A stretch of 64,000 nucleotides of DNA, from the IMG/VR virus record IMGVR_UViG_3300031951_011359, positions 1 through 64,000 of that record; one strand, 5' to 3'. The stretch is from a virus. The notes under the pieces were generated by a model, which saw nothing but the letters and a program-made list of their open reading frames with translations, searched no databases and had not been told where the DNA came from. The position numbers were made by a program, and so were the translations under genes. The stretch's first letter is position 1; each line of letters opens with the position of its first letter. This document shows positions 1 through 9,888 of this stretch, one piece after another.

Positions 1-3000
1 AGATGTTTCAGGAAGTGTTGCTATCTTATAATAAGTTGTTGATGCAGGAGCAGCAACAATCCATCCATTACCAAATGTAGAGTTTGTATAATCACTTCCA
101 AGATATGCTGATTTTGTTGCTACTAATGTTGATGCTGTTGCAATACCAGAAACATTTAACTGTTGAGTTTGAAGTGTTCCATAAACCGTTGCACCATATC
201 CAGTTGTTTCGAATTCTTTAGAGTTGTCATAATAGAGTTCTACTGCACCATCTGTGAGAAATTTTGCGAGATTTTCATTTCCACTGGTTTTTTGTAAGAT
301 AATTCCAGCAGCATTACTTTGTAGATATAAATTACCAGTTCCAGAATCTTCAACAAAACTATTACTTCCATCGTGATAAATTCTTAAATCATTTCCATCA
401 CCTAATAATATCTTATCATTATCCCCAAGATACACATCACTTTGGAATGTAGAAACACCCGTTACAAGAGTATCACCGACAACATGAAGTTTTGATGTTG
501 GATTTGTGGTTCCTATACCAACAGAACCATTAAAATATCCACCACTATTAACTTGAAGTAGTTGTGATGCTGTACCTGTGAGAGTTGAAGAACCAATAAC
601 TAACTCACCACTACCTTTGAGGTCTGCGAGTTGTGTGGTTCCTGCATACCATTTGAATTGTGATCCGGAATCTTCAACAGAGGACCATAAAACATTAGCG
701 TTAATACCAAATGCATAATCAACTTTAGAAGCACCAACACTGGGATATAAAACAATCTTGGTTCCTGCACTTCTTGTTGTAAATGTAGGAGCAGCAGCAC
801 CATTTGTATTAAAATCAATACGGTTTCCACTTGCCCCATTTAGGTAGATTTGTCCCCCACCAGTTGTTGCGGAGTTTGCACCATTTAGAGTAAGTCTTGA
901 AGAGGTTGTGATACCTGATGCATTAATATTCCTTACAACTGCTAAATCACTTTCAGTAAATTGAACGGCACCAGAAGCAAATCTGGTTCCTGTTGGGAAT
1001 TGAGTTGAACCAATGCCAACAGCATAATTACTTAACCAAGCATCAGTTCCAAGTCCAGCAAAGGTTCCAGACTTGAACCACATAATTTTCTTATATGTGG
1101 CAGGGTTAGTTTCAATACCCGCAATGAATAACTGAACTAATGGAGTTCCTTCCGTAGAAGCAACTGCAACACCGCCGTGATTTGCTGTGTTATCGTTAGA
1201 AACATCATTACCATTTGCATCAGTTCTATAACCAAGAACAATATCTGGGTCAAATACATTTAATGATTGTGAGAAAATTACAGCAGCGGTTCCACCAATC
1301 GTAATGTTACCATTAACATTTAAGTTACGATTGACTTGAAGATCTCTTGTAACTGTAACGTCTTCTGGAGCTGTAAATTGGTTTGGAACACTCAGAGTTG
1401 GTGTTGAACCTTCACCAGTTCCACTAGTGACTGTGATCTGGTTTGCAGTTCCAGAAATTGACTGAACATAATCACCAGAAGTATAAGTACCAAGACCAAT
1501 TGAATTTGGAGTAATTGTTGCGGCAAGAGCAACGTTTCCAGTACCATTAAATGAGATTGCAGTTGCAGTTACAAAATTTCCAGTAATTGAAAAATCTCTT
1601 GCATTTTGAAGTGCAGTTGCAGTTGTAGCATTACCACTAAAACTTGTTGCAGTTACCACTCCAGTAAACTTAGCATCACCAACAACATCAAGAACTGAAG
1701 TTGGTAGTAGACTGCCAATTCCAACATTATTAGTAGTATTGATGACTACAGTACCAACACCAGCAGTTGGCCCAATATTGATATTGGTAAAGGAACCAGA
1801 AAGACCACCAGTTCCTAAGTTAATTGTTTTAGTATTTCCAGAAGCAGTAGCACCTGCTTGAATATCAGTTGTTTGTGATGTTGTTGCTCTACCAAATGTA
1901 ATCGTTCCAGTTCCAGAAGTTCCACCAAATGTTAGTGTTCCTGATGTTTGATTGGTTCCAAAAAGATGAGTGCCTGAAGTATTACCACTTAATGATAATA
2001 AAGATGCAGCACTTAATGTTCCGTTGAATGTTTGTGTGTTAGTAAATGTCTGTGATATATTAAGAGCTGCTAGTGTATCAGTTGCAGTGATTACAGGTAA
2101 GTTGAGAGTTCTATTAGCAGTAATTGCACCACCAGTAATATTATATTGGAAAGTATCTGCTAGGTTTCTTATCTTGAGTCCTGATGATAAGAAGGTTCCT
2201 ACACCAGCAACATATAAGTTATTAGCAGTAACAACACCAATTGTAGCGACACCAGAAACATTCAGTTGCGATACCGACGCAATACCACCTATAACACTTG
2301 TAGATATTCCTGATATAGTTGCAAATCCAGCAGTAGAAACAAAGTCTGCAAATGTAATAGTTGCAATACCAGAAGGTCCTGTTCCAGCAACTGAAACAAT
2401 ATTACCAACAAAATTTAATTGAGAGAAACTATTCGCTGTACTGACAATCGTTCCTTCATCACGAATTGTAAGACCAGTAATTGCGTTTGATGGAGCAGCA
2501 TCAACCCAAGATGGAGGATTAGTTCCACCACTAGCTTGAAGAACTTGTCCTAAAGATCCATTTGCCAAAAATGCTGTTGTATCAGCAGCAGATTGATATA
2601 CAATAGTTCCACCAGATCCACCCTTAAGATTCGTTGCGATTCCAGCGGTAGATGCATATCCTAATAAAGTTCCAGAAAAAGTTGTTGCAGTGACAACACC
2701 AGAAACTTTAACATCACCAACTACATCAAGTTTTGAAGTTGGATTTGTGCTTCCGATGCCAACAGAACCAGAAACATAAGCACCACCAGTAACCTGAAGT
2801 CTTTGTGATGCGGTTCCTGTTGAGGTTCCAGAACCAATCAATACAGATCCATTAGTAAATGTAGAGACACCGGTGACTTGAAGATCTGTGAACGTATTTG
2901 GTGCATTAGCAATAGCACTCTCGATCGTTGCAGTAGTTGTTGCATCAAGAGAAGCAATGTTTTGAAGTTGCCTTGCTGAACTAATGACTTGAGTGGCACC

Positions 3001-3870
3001 AATGTTTAATGATCCAACAGTACCAACACCAGAAACATTCAGTTGCGATACCGACGCAATACCACCTATAACACTTGTGGATATTCCTGATACAGTTGCA
3101 AATCCAGCAGTAGAAACAAAGTCTGCAAATGAAATTGTAATTGTTGCAATTCCAGCAGTTGCAGCTGCAGATACAGTTGATCCAACAAAATTTAACTGAG
3201 TAATACTATTGGCAGTGCCAATTATTGTTCCTTCATCACGAATTGTAAGACCAGTAATTGCGTTTGATGGAGCAGCAGGAACCCAAGATGGAATACTACC
3301 AACTCCATTTGATTGAAGTATTGAACCTAAAGAACCATTTGCTAAAAATGCTGTTGTATCAGCAGCAGATTGATATGGAATATTACCAACAAGTCCACCT
3401 TTAAGATTCGTTGCGATTCCAGCGTTAGTTGCAAAAGTGGCAGTTGTAGCGTTACCACTAAATGTCGTTGCAGTGATAACACCAGAGACTTTAACGTCAC
3501 CAACAACATCAAGTCTTGAGGTTGGTGATGTAGAGTTAATACCAAGATTTCCACTAGATGATAATAAGAATCTATCAGCGTCAGCAATTCTAAAATTAAT
3601 GCCTGTTGGAGAATTTATAAAGAGACGACGATCAGCAGGTGATGAAATAAAGTTGTAATCACTATCAACAGTGCTATTGTTTAATGTAATTCCATTATAT
3701 GTACTATAAACTTCACCAATTCTTATAAATCCATTTCCACCTTGAACATCTAATCTTTCTTGTGGATTAGTAGATCCAACACCAATATTTCCTGCTGCAG
3801 TCGTGGTTAGAACTGTTGCACCTACACCTACTTCTAACCCACGTTTTACCCTAAAGTTCTGATCGGCCAA
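1..3870 (-). CDS. Long repetitive tail-fibre-like structural protein (3' end beyond window)
   Basis: An open frame of 1290 codons runs without a stop to the left edge, so the C-terminus is missing. It starts at TTG: in-frame TGA and TAG lie directly upstream, and the translation begins MADQNFRVKRGLEVG, a cyanophage fibre-type N-terminus. An AGGGG lies about 10 nt before the TTG. The protein is low-complexity and beta-rich, with repeated motifs of the type VSGVGT, STLGVVT, TSKLDVVGDVKVSG and LGDNDKILLGDGNDLRIYHDGSN. It shares long modules with the next gene upstream. Inferred role: distal tail fibre or another virion appendage. Conservation of exact function is not visible. Confidence 0.85.
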   Translation of the reverse strand, partial: MADQNFRVKRGLEVGVGATVLTTTAAGNIGVGSTNPQERLDVQGGNGFIRIGEVYSTYNGITLNNSTVDSDYNFISSPADRRLFINSPTGINFRIADADRFLLSSSGNLGINSTSPTSRLDVVGDVKVSGVITATTFSGNATTATFATNAGIATNLKGGLVGNIPYQSAADTTAFLANGSLGSILQSNGVGSIPSWVPAAPSNAITGLTIRDEGTIIGTANSITQLNFVGSTVSAAATAGIATITISFADFVSTAGFATVSGISTSVIGGIASVSQLNVSGVGTVGSLNIGATQVISSARQLQNIASLDATTTATIESAIANAPNTFTDLQVTGVSTFTNGSVLIGSGTSTGTASQRLQVTGGAYVSGSVGIGSTNPTSKLDVVGDVKVSGVVTATTFSGTLLGYASTAGIATNLKGGSGGTIVYQSAADTTAFLANGSLGQVLQASGGTNPPSWVDAAPSNAITGLTIRDEGTIVSTANSFSQLNFVGNIVSVAGTGPSGIATITFADFVSTAGFATISGISTSVIGGIASVSQLNVSGVATIGVVTANNLYVAGVGTFLSSGLKIRNLADTFQYNITGGAITANRTLNLPVITATDTLAALNISQTFTNTQTFNGTLSAASLLSLSGNTSGTHLFGTNQTSGTLTFGGTSGTGTITFGRATTSQTTDIQAGATASGNTKTINLGTGGLSGSFTNINIGPTAGVGTVVINTTNNVGIGSLLPTSVLDVVGDAKFTGVVTATSFSGNATTATALQNARDFSITGNFVTATAISFNGTGNVALAATITPNSIGLGTYTSGDYVQSISGTANQITVTSGTGEGSTPTLSVPNQFTAPEDVTVTRDLQVNRNLNVNGNITIGGTAAVIFSQSLNVFDPDIVLGYRTDANGNDVSNDNTANHGGVAVASTEGTPLVQLFIAGIETNPATYKKIMWFKSGTFAGLGTDAWLSNYAVGIGSTQFPTGTRFASGAVQFTESDLAVVRNINASGITTSSRLTLNGANSATTGGGQIYLNGASGNRIDFNTNGAAAPTFTTRSAGTKIVLYPSVGASKVDYAFGINANVLWSSVEDSGSQFKWYAGTTQLADLKGSGELVIGSSTLTGTASQLLQVNSGGYFNGSVGIGTTNPTSKLHVVGDTLVTGVSTFQSDVYLGDNDKILLGDGNDLRIYHDGSNSFVEDSGTGNLYLQSNAAGIILQKTSGNENLAKFLTDGAVELYYDNSKEFETTGYGATVYGTLQTQQLNVSGIATASTLVATKSAYLGSDYTNSTFGNGWIVAAPASTTYYKIATLPETS
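915..1560 (-). repeat. Module duplicated in the neighbouring fibre gene (copy 1)
   Basis: The stretch coding for DPDIVLGYRTDANGNDV, ATYKKIMWFKSGTFAGLGT and LAVVRNINASG is repeated in the next gene near 6955-7600, at a nearly constant offset of about 6040 bases. The copies differ mainly at synonymous sites. This points to duplication between adjacent fibre genes. Confidence 0.8.
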
Positions 3871-3901
3871 GGTTCACTATCCCCTATGGTTCACTTTTAT
3901 C

Positions 3902-3909
3902 TATTTATC
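3902..3909 (-). promoter_or_regulatory. T4-type late promoter box GATAAATA
   Basis: GATAAATA on the minus strand lies 32 nt before the TTG start of the fibre gene and overlaps the stop of the gene upstream. T4-like late promoters have the single box TATAAATA with the start point about 6 nt after it, so this is a likely late promoter. Confidence 0.6.
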
Positions 3910-6900
3910 AAACTACAATCGATATGAAACTAACTTTAAATGTCGTTGAAGAAGCACTTGAAGGTGTAGCAAGTAACCTTAAGTTTTCTCCAGAAATATC
4001 TACATCATAACTTGCAACAGTTGCATTATTGTAGACAGTTCCATATTCAGTCAGATAAGCAGTGACGCCATCGTGAATCACAAGTATCTTTGTTGAATGA
4101 TAATTTGTTCCTCGTGTTCCTTGAACCATATATTCAACAGAACGATACAAGGATGTAGAAAGTCCAGTGTGAATTGCAGTCTGTGATGTTGTTGTAGTTG
4201 TTGAAGTTGCAGACCCTACTCTGGTCGATACAGTATCGTAAGTTGGTGATGTTGTAATACCAGAAACATTAAGTCCTTGTGATTGTAGTGTTCCAAAGAC
4301 AGTGGCACCATATCCAGCAGTTTCAAACTTTTTAGAGTTATCATGATAGAGTTCTACAGAACCGTCACTATTATACTTTGCGAAATAATCTCCAGAAGTT
4401 GTACTTTGGAAGAATATACCATCATTACCATATATCAGTAATTTTCCAGTTCCAACGTCAGAAATTGTGCTATTAGATCCATCATGATAGATTTGTAAAT
4501 CATTACCATCACCCAATATTAACTTATCATTATCACCAAGTTTTACATCACTCTGAAATGTAGATACACCAGAAACATTTAATTGTCCTAATGTTCCAAC
4601 AGAAGTCAGAGAAGAATTAACAACGCTACTTCCAAGAGTGGTAGAAGTTAAAACAGTGCTTGTGCCAGTTTTAAATGCTCCACCACTGGTCACACCAAGA
4701 CCAATTGATGATTCTAGAGTATTTGCTGAGTTATTATAAGTAAATGTTTTACGAATATTAGCAGAACCAATACCAATACCAGCACCATCAAGAAGTGTAT
4801 TAGTTCCTACTGTTGATGCAATACCAACATTAAAGTCTGCTAATTCAATGGTTGTGGAGTTAACAACAAACTGAGTTCCGTCAACATATAGGTCACCACG
4901 TATTCTAACAATACCACTAGTTGTACCAACTCCAACTGGTAGTGGATCAATAATAATTTCTTGAGGTCCACTGATTGTATTAGTTGTAAATCCAAGATTA
5001 CCAGAACCAGTGGTAAATTGGGTTGCGGTTATAATACCAGTAGAATTAATATTAGTAATAGAAGAATTCGTTACATTCAGTGTTGCAATGGTTCCAACAC
5101 CACTGAAGTTTAAATTAGTTCCAGTTGCATTAGTAAGAGTAGAAACACCAGTATAATTAATATTAGTGCCACCTAGATTAGTAATTGTACCAACAGTGCT
5201 GTTCAGTGTTGCGATTGTACCAACACCACTGAAGTTTAGATTAGTTCCAGTTGCATTAGTAATTGTACCAACAGTGCTGTTCAGTGTTGCGATTGTACCA
5301 ACACCACTGAAGTTTAAATTAGTTCCAGTTGCGTTTGTAGTGGTGCTTGTTGTAACATTTAATGTGGTAATTGTAGCGATGCCAGAATTAATTTGTCCAC
5401 TAAATGTCGTTGCAGTGACAACACCAGAGACTTTAACATCACCAACTACATCTAATTTTGATGTTGGTGTTGTAGAGTTGATGCCAACATTACCAGAAGT
5501 GTTAATTCTTACTGCTTCTGCACCGCCAGCACCCAAGGCCAATTGAACAGATGCTGCTGCTCTTATAGTTGAAACAAGACTAGAGTGTGTAATACTAACA
5601 TCACCTTGTCCTGAAGATACAAATCTTCCATCACCCTGAACCATTAATGTGCTAGTTGGATTTGTGTTACCAACTCCAAGATTACCATTAAAATATCCAC
5701 CACTATTGACTTGGAATAATTGTGATGCAGTTCCTGTAGAATTTGCTGTTCCAACTAAAATTACACCATTAGAATCAATACGATGTCTAAAAGTATTTTG
5801 AGTTAGAATATCAATTACTCCTGCATCTTGAGTAACTAACCTTAATGAACCAGTTCCACGATTAATAATATTAAAATTGCCATTATCACCACCATCACGA
5901 ATTAATCTTGTTGCATAATCCGAATATGTTGAATCTGCTCCATGAAAATCTAGGAATGTTGAAATATTAGTAGCACCAATACCAATTTCTATATTTCTTC
6001 CATTATCACCACCAAATTGGACGGATGTTAGTGCGGTTCCTGCCTTTACAGTTCCAATAACATCTAAAGTTGTTGTCGGAGATGCAGAACCAATACCAAC
6101 AAGACCAGCATTTGTAATTCTTAATCTTTCTGCGCTGTTAGTAAAAAATGTATAAGTTCCTGCTGCATCATAGTTTGAAAATCTGAATACGTTTGAAGGA
6201 CCTACATCAAGATAATAACCAGTGCTTCCATTAATGTATTCAAATGCAATTTCACCACCCTCGTTAGATTGATATGCTTTCAATCTTAAGAAGCTTCCAA
6301 TACCAACACCAGAATTTCCAGTTGTTGTAATAATACCAGAAGCAATATTAATATTGTTGTTGAATGTTGATAATCCAGAAACATTCAGTTGTTGTGCTGT
6401 TAAACTAGTTGCACTTGTAATTCCAAGAGTGCTAATACCAGTTACATTCAGATCAGTAAATGTATTAGGTGCATTAGCAATTGCTGCTTCAATTGTTGCG
6501 GTTGTTGTTGCATCAAGTGAAGCAATGTTTTGAAGTTGCCTTGCTGAACTAATGACTTGAGTGGCACCAATGTTTAATGATCCAACAGTTGCGATACCAC
6601 TATAATTAACATTAGTTCCACCTAAATTAGTTATTGTTCCTACAGTACTATTAAATCTTGTAATCGTACCAATACCAGTATAATTGACATTGGTGCCACC
6701 TAAATTAGTAAGAGTTGCACTAGTGCTATTAAGTGTTGCAATAGTGCCAACACCACTAAAGTTTAGATTAGTACCATTTACATTTGTAGTAGTGCTTGTT
6801 GTAGCATTAAATGTAGTAATGGTGCCAACACCACTATAATTTAAATTGGTTCCTTGTGCATTTGTAATAACACCGGTAACAATATTTCCAATACTATAGT

Positions 6901-9541
6901 TTGCAGTAGTGCCATTAATTGTTGTAATGTTTCCAGTCGTTGCTGTAACAATACCAGAAGCATTAATGTTTCTAACAACTGCTAAATCTCTTTCGCTAAA
7001 TTGAACTGCACCAGCAGCAAGTCTAGTTCCTACTGGAAACTGTGTGCTACCAATACCAACCGCATAATTAGATAACCAAGCATCGGTTCCAAGTCCAGCA
7101 AAAGTTCCTGCCTTAAACCACATAATTTTCTTATATGTGGCTGGATTTGTTTCAATGCCAGCAACAAACAGTTGAACTAATGGTGATCCTTCAGTGGATG
7201 CAAGAGCAACACCACCATGATTTGCTGTAGTGTCATTTGAAACATCATTACCATTTGCATCAGTTCTAAATCCAAGAATAATATCTGGATCAAATATGTT
7301 TAATGATTGTGAAAAAATTATTGCTGAAGTTCCACCAATTGTGACATTTCCAGTAACACTTAAATTACGATTGACTTGAAGATCTCTAGTAACCGTTGCA
7401 TCTTGTGGGATAGTAAATTGATTAGGGATACTTAAAGTAGGTGTTGAACCTTCTCCTGTTCCACTGGTAACGGTGATCTGGTTTCCAGTTCCACTAATTG
7501 ACTGAACATAATCACCCGTTGTATCTGTACCAAGACCTACAGAATTTGGTTGAATTGTTGCAGCTAAAGATACGTTACCTGTACCATCAAAACTAATTGC
7601 AGATGCTATAACATCACCAGTAATTTGAAATGTTCTTGGAGTTACAAGTTGTGTTGCAGACGCTGCAATACCTGTTAAAGCACCGATAAATGTTGTTGCA
7701 GTGGCAACACCAGAAACAAAAAGTTGTGATGCAGTAACAACACCTAAAGTTGAAATACCAGAAACAACTAATTGTGAAGTGGTTGTCAGTCCATTAACAC
7801 CTAGTTGTGTTAAGGTTGTAATTCCAGAAGAATTGATATTAGTAATAATACCAGTAATAACTCTTAAAGTGGTGATTGTACCAATGGTTCCACTTAAATT
7901 CGTGATTGTTCCGTTTGTAGAACTTAAGGTGGTGATTGTACCAATGGTTCCACTTAAATTCGTAATCGTTCCGTTTGTAGAACTTAAGGTGGTGATTGTA
8001 CCAATGGTTCCACTTAAATTCGTAATCGTTCCGTTTGTAGAACTTAAGGTGGTGATTGTACCAATGGTTCCACTTAAATTCGTGATTGTTCCGTTTGTAG
8101 AACTTAAGGTGGTGATTGTACCAATGGTTCCACTTAAATTCGTAATCGTTCCGTTTGTAGAACTTAAGGTGGTGATTGTACCAATGGTTCCACTTAAATT
8201 CGTAATCGTTCCGTTTGTAGAACTTAAGGTGGTGATTGTACCAACACCAGTATAATTGATGTTAGTACCACCCAAATTCGTGATTGTTCCGTTTGTAGAA
8301 CTTAAGGTGGTGATTGTACCAATGGTTCCACTTAAATTCGTAATCGTTCCGTTTGTAGAACTTAAGGTGGTGATTGTACCAACACCAGTATAATTAATAT
8401 TGGTTCCACTTAGATTTTGAATCGTACCAACATTACTATTCAATGTTGCTATAGTGCCAACACCACTTATATCAATATTTGGAACCGTAAGTTGAGAAGA
8501 ACTTAAAAGTGTGGCTCCATTAATTTTATAAACTTTGTCAGTTGTAAGGTCAAAATTTTCACTCGATTTAAAAGCACTATCCCCATAATCCCATGTTAAA
8601 GTTTTACGAATATTTTGTGATCCGATTCCAATTCCAGCACCATCTAATAATAAATCATTTCCTACTGTTGTTGCAATACCAACATTAAAATCAGCAAGTT
8701 CAATCGTTGTAGAATTAACAATAAACTGAGTGCCATCAACATATAAGTCACCCTTAATTCTTACAGATCCACTTGTTGTACCAACTCCAACTGGAAGTGG
8801 ATCAATGATAATCTCTTGAGGTCCACTAATGGTATTTGTAGTAAATCCAAGATTACCAGAACCAGTGGTAAATTGTGTTGCAGTGATGATACCAGAAGAA
8901 TTGATATTAGTAATAATACCAGTAATAACTCTTAAAGTGGTGATTGTACCAACACCAGTATAATTGATGTTAGTGCCGTCTAAGTTAGTAAGAGTAGCGA
9001 CGGTACTGTTAAGTCTTGCTATAGTGCCAACACCACTATAATTTACATTAGTACCACTGAGATTTGTAATGGAAGCAACGGTACTATTGAGTGTTGCAAT
9101 CGTACCAACACCACTGTAATTAATGTTAGTACCACCAAGATTTGTAATTGTACCAACAGTATTTTTAAGCGTATCGATTGTAGCGATGCCTGTTATGTTT
9201 CCATTTCTTGCATTAAATTCATCAAATACTAAATCATCTGCAATATATAAATCTCCACCAACATATAAATCTCCACCAGTTGTCGTAATACCACCATTTG
9301 CGGCAAGTGTGGTAATACCAGAAACATAAAGTTGAGAAAAAGAAGATGATGAACTTACATTAATGTTTGTTGCAGTAACTACACCCGTAAAATATCCATC
9401 GCCAACGACATAAAGTTTTGATGTTGCATTAGTAGTTGCAATACCAACATTTCCAATAACTTGAATTGAAGTTAAATTTTCACTATAAGATGATATACCA
9501 ACCTTAAGATTTTTTTGTCTGCCGCTGACGTACTTTGCCAT
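3908..9541 (-). CDS. Giant repetitive tail-fibre-like structural protein (1877 aa)
   Basis: A very long Gly/Thr/Ser/Asn-rich, beta-repeat protein that begins MAKYVSGRQKNLKVG. It is built from short degenerate units such as GTNINYSGVGTIATLNSTV. It contains a nearly perfect 60-bp (20-residue) tandem array around residues 390-560 and an internal duplication of about 318 bp. The C-terminal part has the YHDGSNSTISDVG and SKKFETAGYGATVFG modules also found in the gene downstream. This architecture is typical of cyanomyovirus fibre or appendage proteins, so a host-contact role is inferred. It starts at ATG one base after the upstream stop, and the two genes are probably cotranscribed. Confidence 0.85.
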   Translation of the reverse strand: MAKYVSGRQKNLKVGISSYSENLTSIQVIGNVGIATTNATSKLYVVGDGYFTGVVTATNINVSSSSSFSQLYVSGITTLAANGGITTTGGDLYVGGDLYIADDLVFDEFNARNGNITGIATIDTLKNTVGTITNLGGTNINYSGVGTIATLNSTVASITNLSGTNVNYSGVGTIARLNSTVATLTNLDGTNINYTGVGTITTLRVITGIITNINSSGIITATQFTTGSGNLGFTTNTISGPQEIIIDPLPVGVGTTSGSVRIKGDLYVDGTQFIVNSTTIELADFNVGIATTVGNDLLLDGAGIGIGSQNIRKTLTWDYGDSAFKSSENFDLTTDKVYKINGATLLSSSQLTVPNIDISGVGTIATLNSNVGTIQNLSGTNINYTGVGTITTLSSTNGTITNLSGTIGTITTLSSTNGTITNLGGTNINYTGVGTITTLSSTNGTITNLSGTIGTITTLSSTNGTITNLSGTIGTITTLSSTNGTITNLSGTIGTITTLSSTNGTITNLSGTIGTITTLSSTNGTITNLSGTIGTITTLSSTNGTITNLSGTIGTITTLRVITGIITNINSSGITTLTQLGVNGLTTTSQLVVSGISTLGVVTASQLFVSGVATATTFIGALTGIAASATQLVTPRTFQITGDVIASAISFDGTGNVSLAATIQPNSVGLGTDTTGDYVQSISGTGNQITVTSGTGEGSTPTLSIPNQFTIPQDATVTRDLQVNRNLSVTGNVTIGGTSAIIFSQSLNIFDPDIILGFRTDANGNDVSNDTTANHGGVALASTEGSPLVQLFVAGIETNPATYKKIMWFKAGTFAGLGTDAWLSNYAVGIGSTQFPVGTRLAAGAVQFSERDLAVVRNINASGIVTATTGNITTINGTTANYSIGNIVTGVITNAQGTNLNYSGVGTITTFNATTSTTTNVNGTNLNFSGVGTIATLNSTSATLTNLGGTNVNYTGIGTITRFNSTVGTITNLGGTNVNYSGIATVGSLNIGATQVISSARQLQNIASLDATTTATIEAAIANAPNTFTDLNVTGISTLGITSATSLTAQQLNVSGLSTFNNNINIASGIITTTGNSGVGIGSFLRLKAYQSNEGGEIAFEYINGSTGYYLDVGPSNVFRFSNYDAAGTYTFFTNSAERLRITNAGLVGIGSASPTTTLDVIGTVKAGTALTSVQFGGDNGRNIEIGIGATNISTFLDFHGADSTYSDYATRLIRDGGDNGNFNIINRGTGSLRLVTQDAGVIDILTQNTFRHRIDSNGVILVGTANSTGTASQLFQVNSGGYFNGNLGVGNTNPTSTLMVQGDGRFVSSGQGDVSITHSSLVSTIRAAASVQLALGAGGAEAVRINTSGNVGINSTTPTSKLDVVGDVKVSGVVTATTFSGQINSGIATITTLNVTTSTTTNATGTNLNFSGVGTIATLNSTVGTITNATGTNLNFSGVGTIATLNSTVGTITNLGGTNINYTGVSTLTNATGTNLNFSGVGTIATLNVTNSSITNINSTGIITATQFTTGSGNLGFTTNTISGPQEIIIDPLPVGVGTTSGIVRIRGDLYVDGTQFVVNSTTIELADFNVGIASTVGTNTLLDGAGIGIGSANIRKTFTYNNSANTLESSIGLGVTSGGAFKTGTSTVLTSTTLGSSVVNSSLTSVGTLGQLNVSGVSTFQSDVKLGDNDKLILGDGNDLQIYHDGSNSTISDVGTGKLLIYGNDGIFFQSTTSGDYFAKYNSDGSVELYHDNSKKFETAGYGATVFGTLQSQGLNVSGITTSPTYDTVSTRVGSATSTTTTTSQTAIHTGLSTSLYRSVEYMVQGTRGTNYHSTKILVIHDGVTAYLTEYGTVYNNATVASYDVDISGENLRLLATPSSASSTTFKVSFISIVV
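4742..5059 (-). repeat. Intragenic duplication of the giant fibre gene (copy B)
   Basis: This segment encodes GNLGFTTNTISGPQEIIIDP and VNSTTIELADFNVG. It matches 8597-8914 in the same frame with a constant offset of 3855 bases and no indels, differing by scattered substitutions. It is an old in-frame segmental duplication inside the gene. Confidence 0.85.
6955..7600 (-). repeat. Module duplicated in the neighbouring fibre gene (copy 2)
   Basis: Counterpart of the 915-1560 module. It encodes DPDIILGFRTDANGNDV, ATYKKIMWFKAGTFAGLGT and LAVVRNINASG with mainly synonymous differences. Confidence 0.8.
7861..8392 (-). repeat. 60-bp tandem repeat array (20-residue units)
   Basis: Six consecutive 60-bp units, identical except at the edge and at two positions, encode LSSTNGTITNLSGTIGTITT. 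Two further units follow, one lengthened by 12 bp to carry NINYTGVG. A GTGATTG/GTAATCG variant follows the pattern g-a-a-g-a-a, so the array grew by copying a 180-bp block of three units. The opposite strand is open by chance across the array. Confidence 0.95.
8597..8914 (-). repeat. Intragenic duplication of the giant fibre gene (copy A)
   Basis: Partner of the 4742-5059 segment, 3855 bases away in the same frame. Confidence 0.85.
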
Positions 9542-9542
9542 T

Positions 9543-9884
9543 TTAGTTAAGTGTTTCTAGAATGCTTCCTAAAAATTTAATATCAGTATTGTTACTTGCA
9601 GATAATACAAGAACATCACCAGATTCCAGTGCTAATTTTCCTGAAAGTAGATTTGCCGTGTCACTTGCAGGAACTGGAAAATTCTTTAAAATTTCAGTTG
9701 TAACTGCAATTCCTAAAGTTGTTCTTTTATGGAAAAAAGATATTGTTTGAGTATCATTACCAATATTTGCAACTTGTGCTAATAGAACCACCCCAGTATA
9801 ACCAATTGGTGCAGTATAGATTCCAACTGGATCTGTAGTTGCAATTTTTGTAACTGTTCTGAATACGTTAAGAGCAAGTGCCAT
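9543..9884 (-). CDS. Small virion-type protein of unknown function
   Basis: A 113-residue protein starting MALALNVFRTVTK with TDPVGIYTAPIGYTGVVLLAQ and a C-terminal SGDVLVLSASNNTDIKFLGSI. It has the look of a beta-sandwich virion or fibre-associated protein. The SD (GGAGGAGAAT) is strong. It lies between two structural genes, 4 nt after the 715-aa gene and 1 nt before the giant fibre gene, so it is probably a virion component. I do not recognise a named family. Confidence 0.8.
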   Translation of the reverse strand: MALALNVFRTVTKIATTDPVGIYTAPIGYTGVVLLAQVANIGNDTQTISFFHKRTTLGIAVTTEILKNFPVPASDTANLLSGKLALESGDVLVLSASNNTDIKFLGSILETLN

Positions 9885-9888
9885 TCTT

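Noticed and set aside
5166-5546. Plus-strand frames in the fibre genes (for example 126 residues here)
   Set aside because: They are antisense to low-complexity Thr/Val/Gly codons of the fibre genes, without SD or start context.
7701-8255. Plus-strand 184-residue frame with a 20-residue repeat
   Set aside because: It is the antisense reading of the 60-bp tandem repeat inside the minus-strand fibre gene; it is open only because the repeat lacks stops in that frame.
7861-8392. Possible CRISPR-like array
   Set aside because: The 60-bp units are contiguous with no spacers and read as 20-residue protein repeats.
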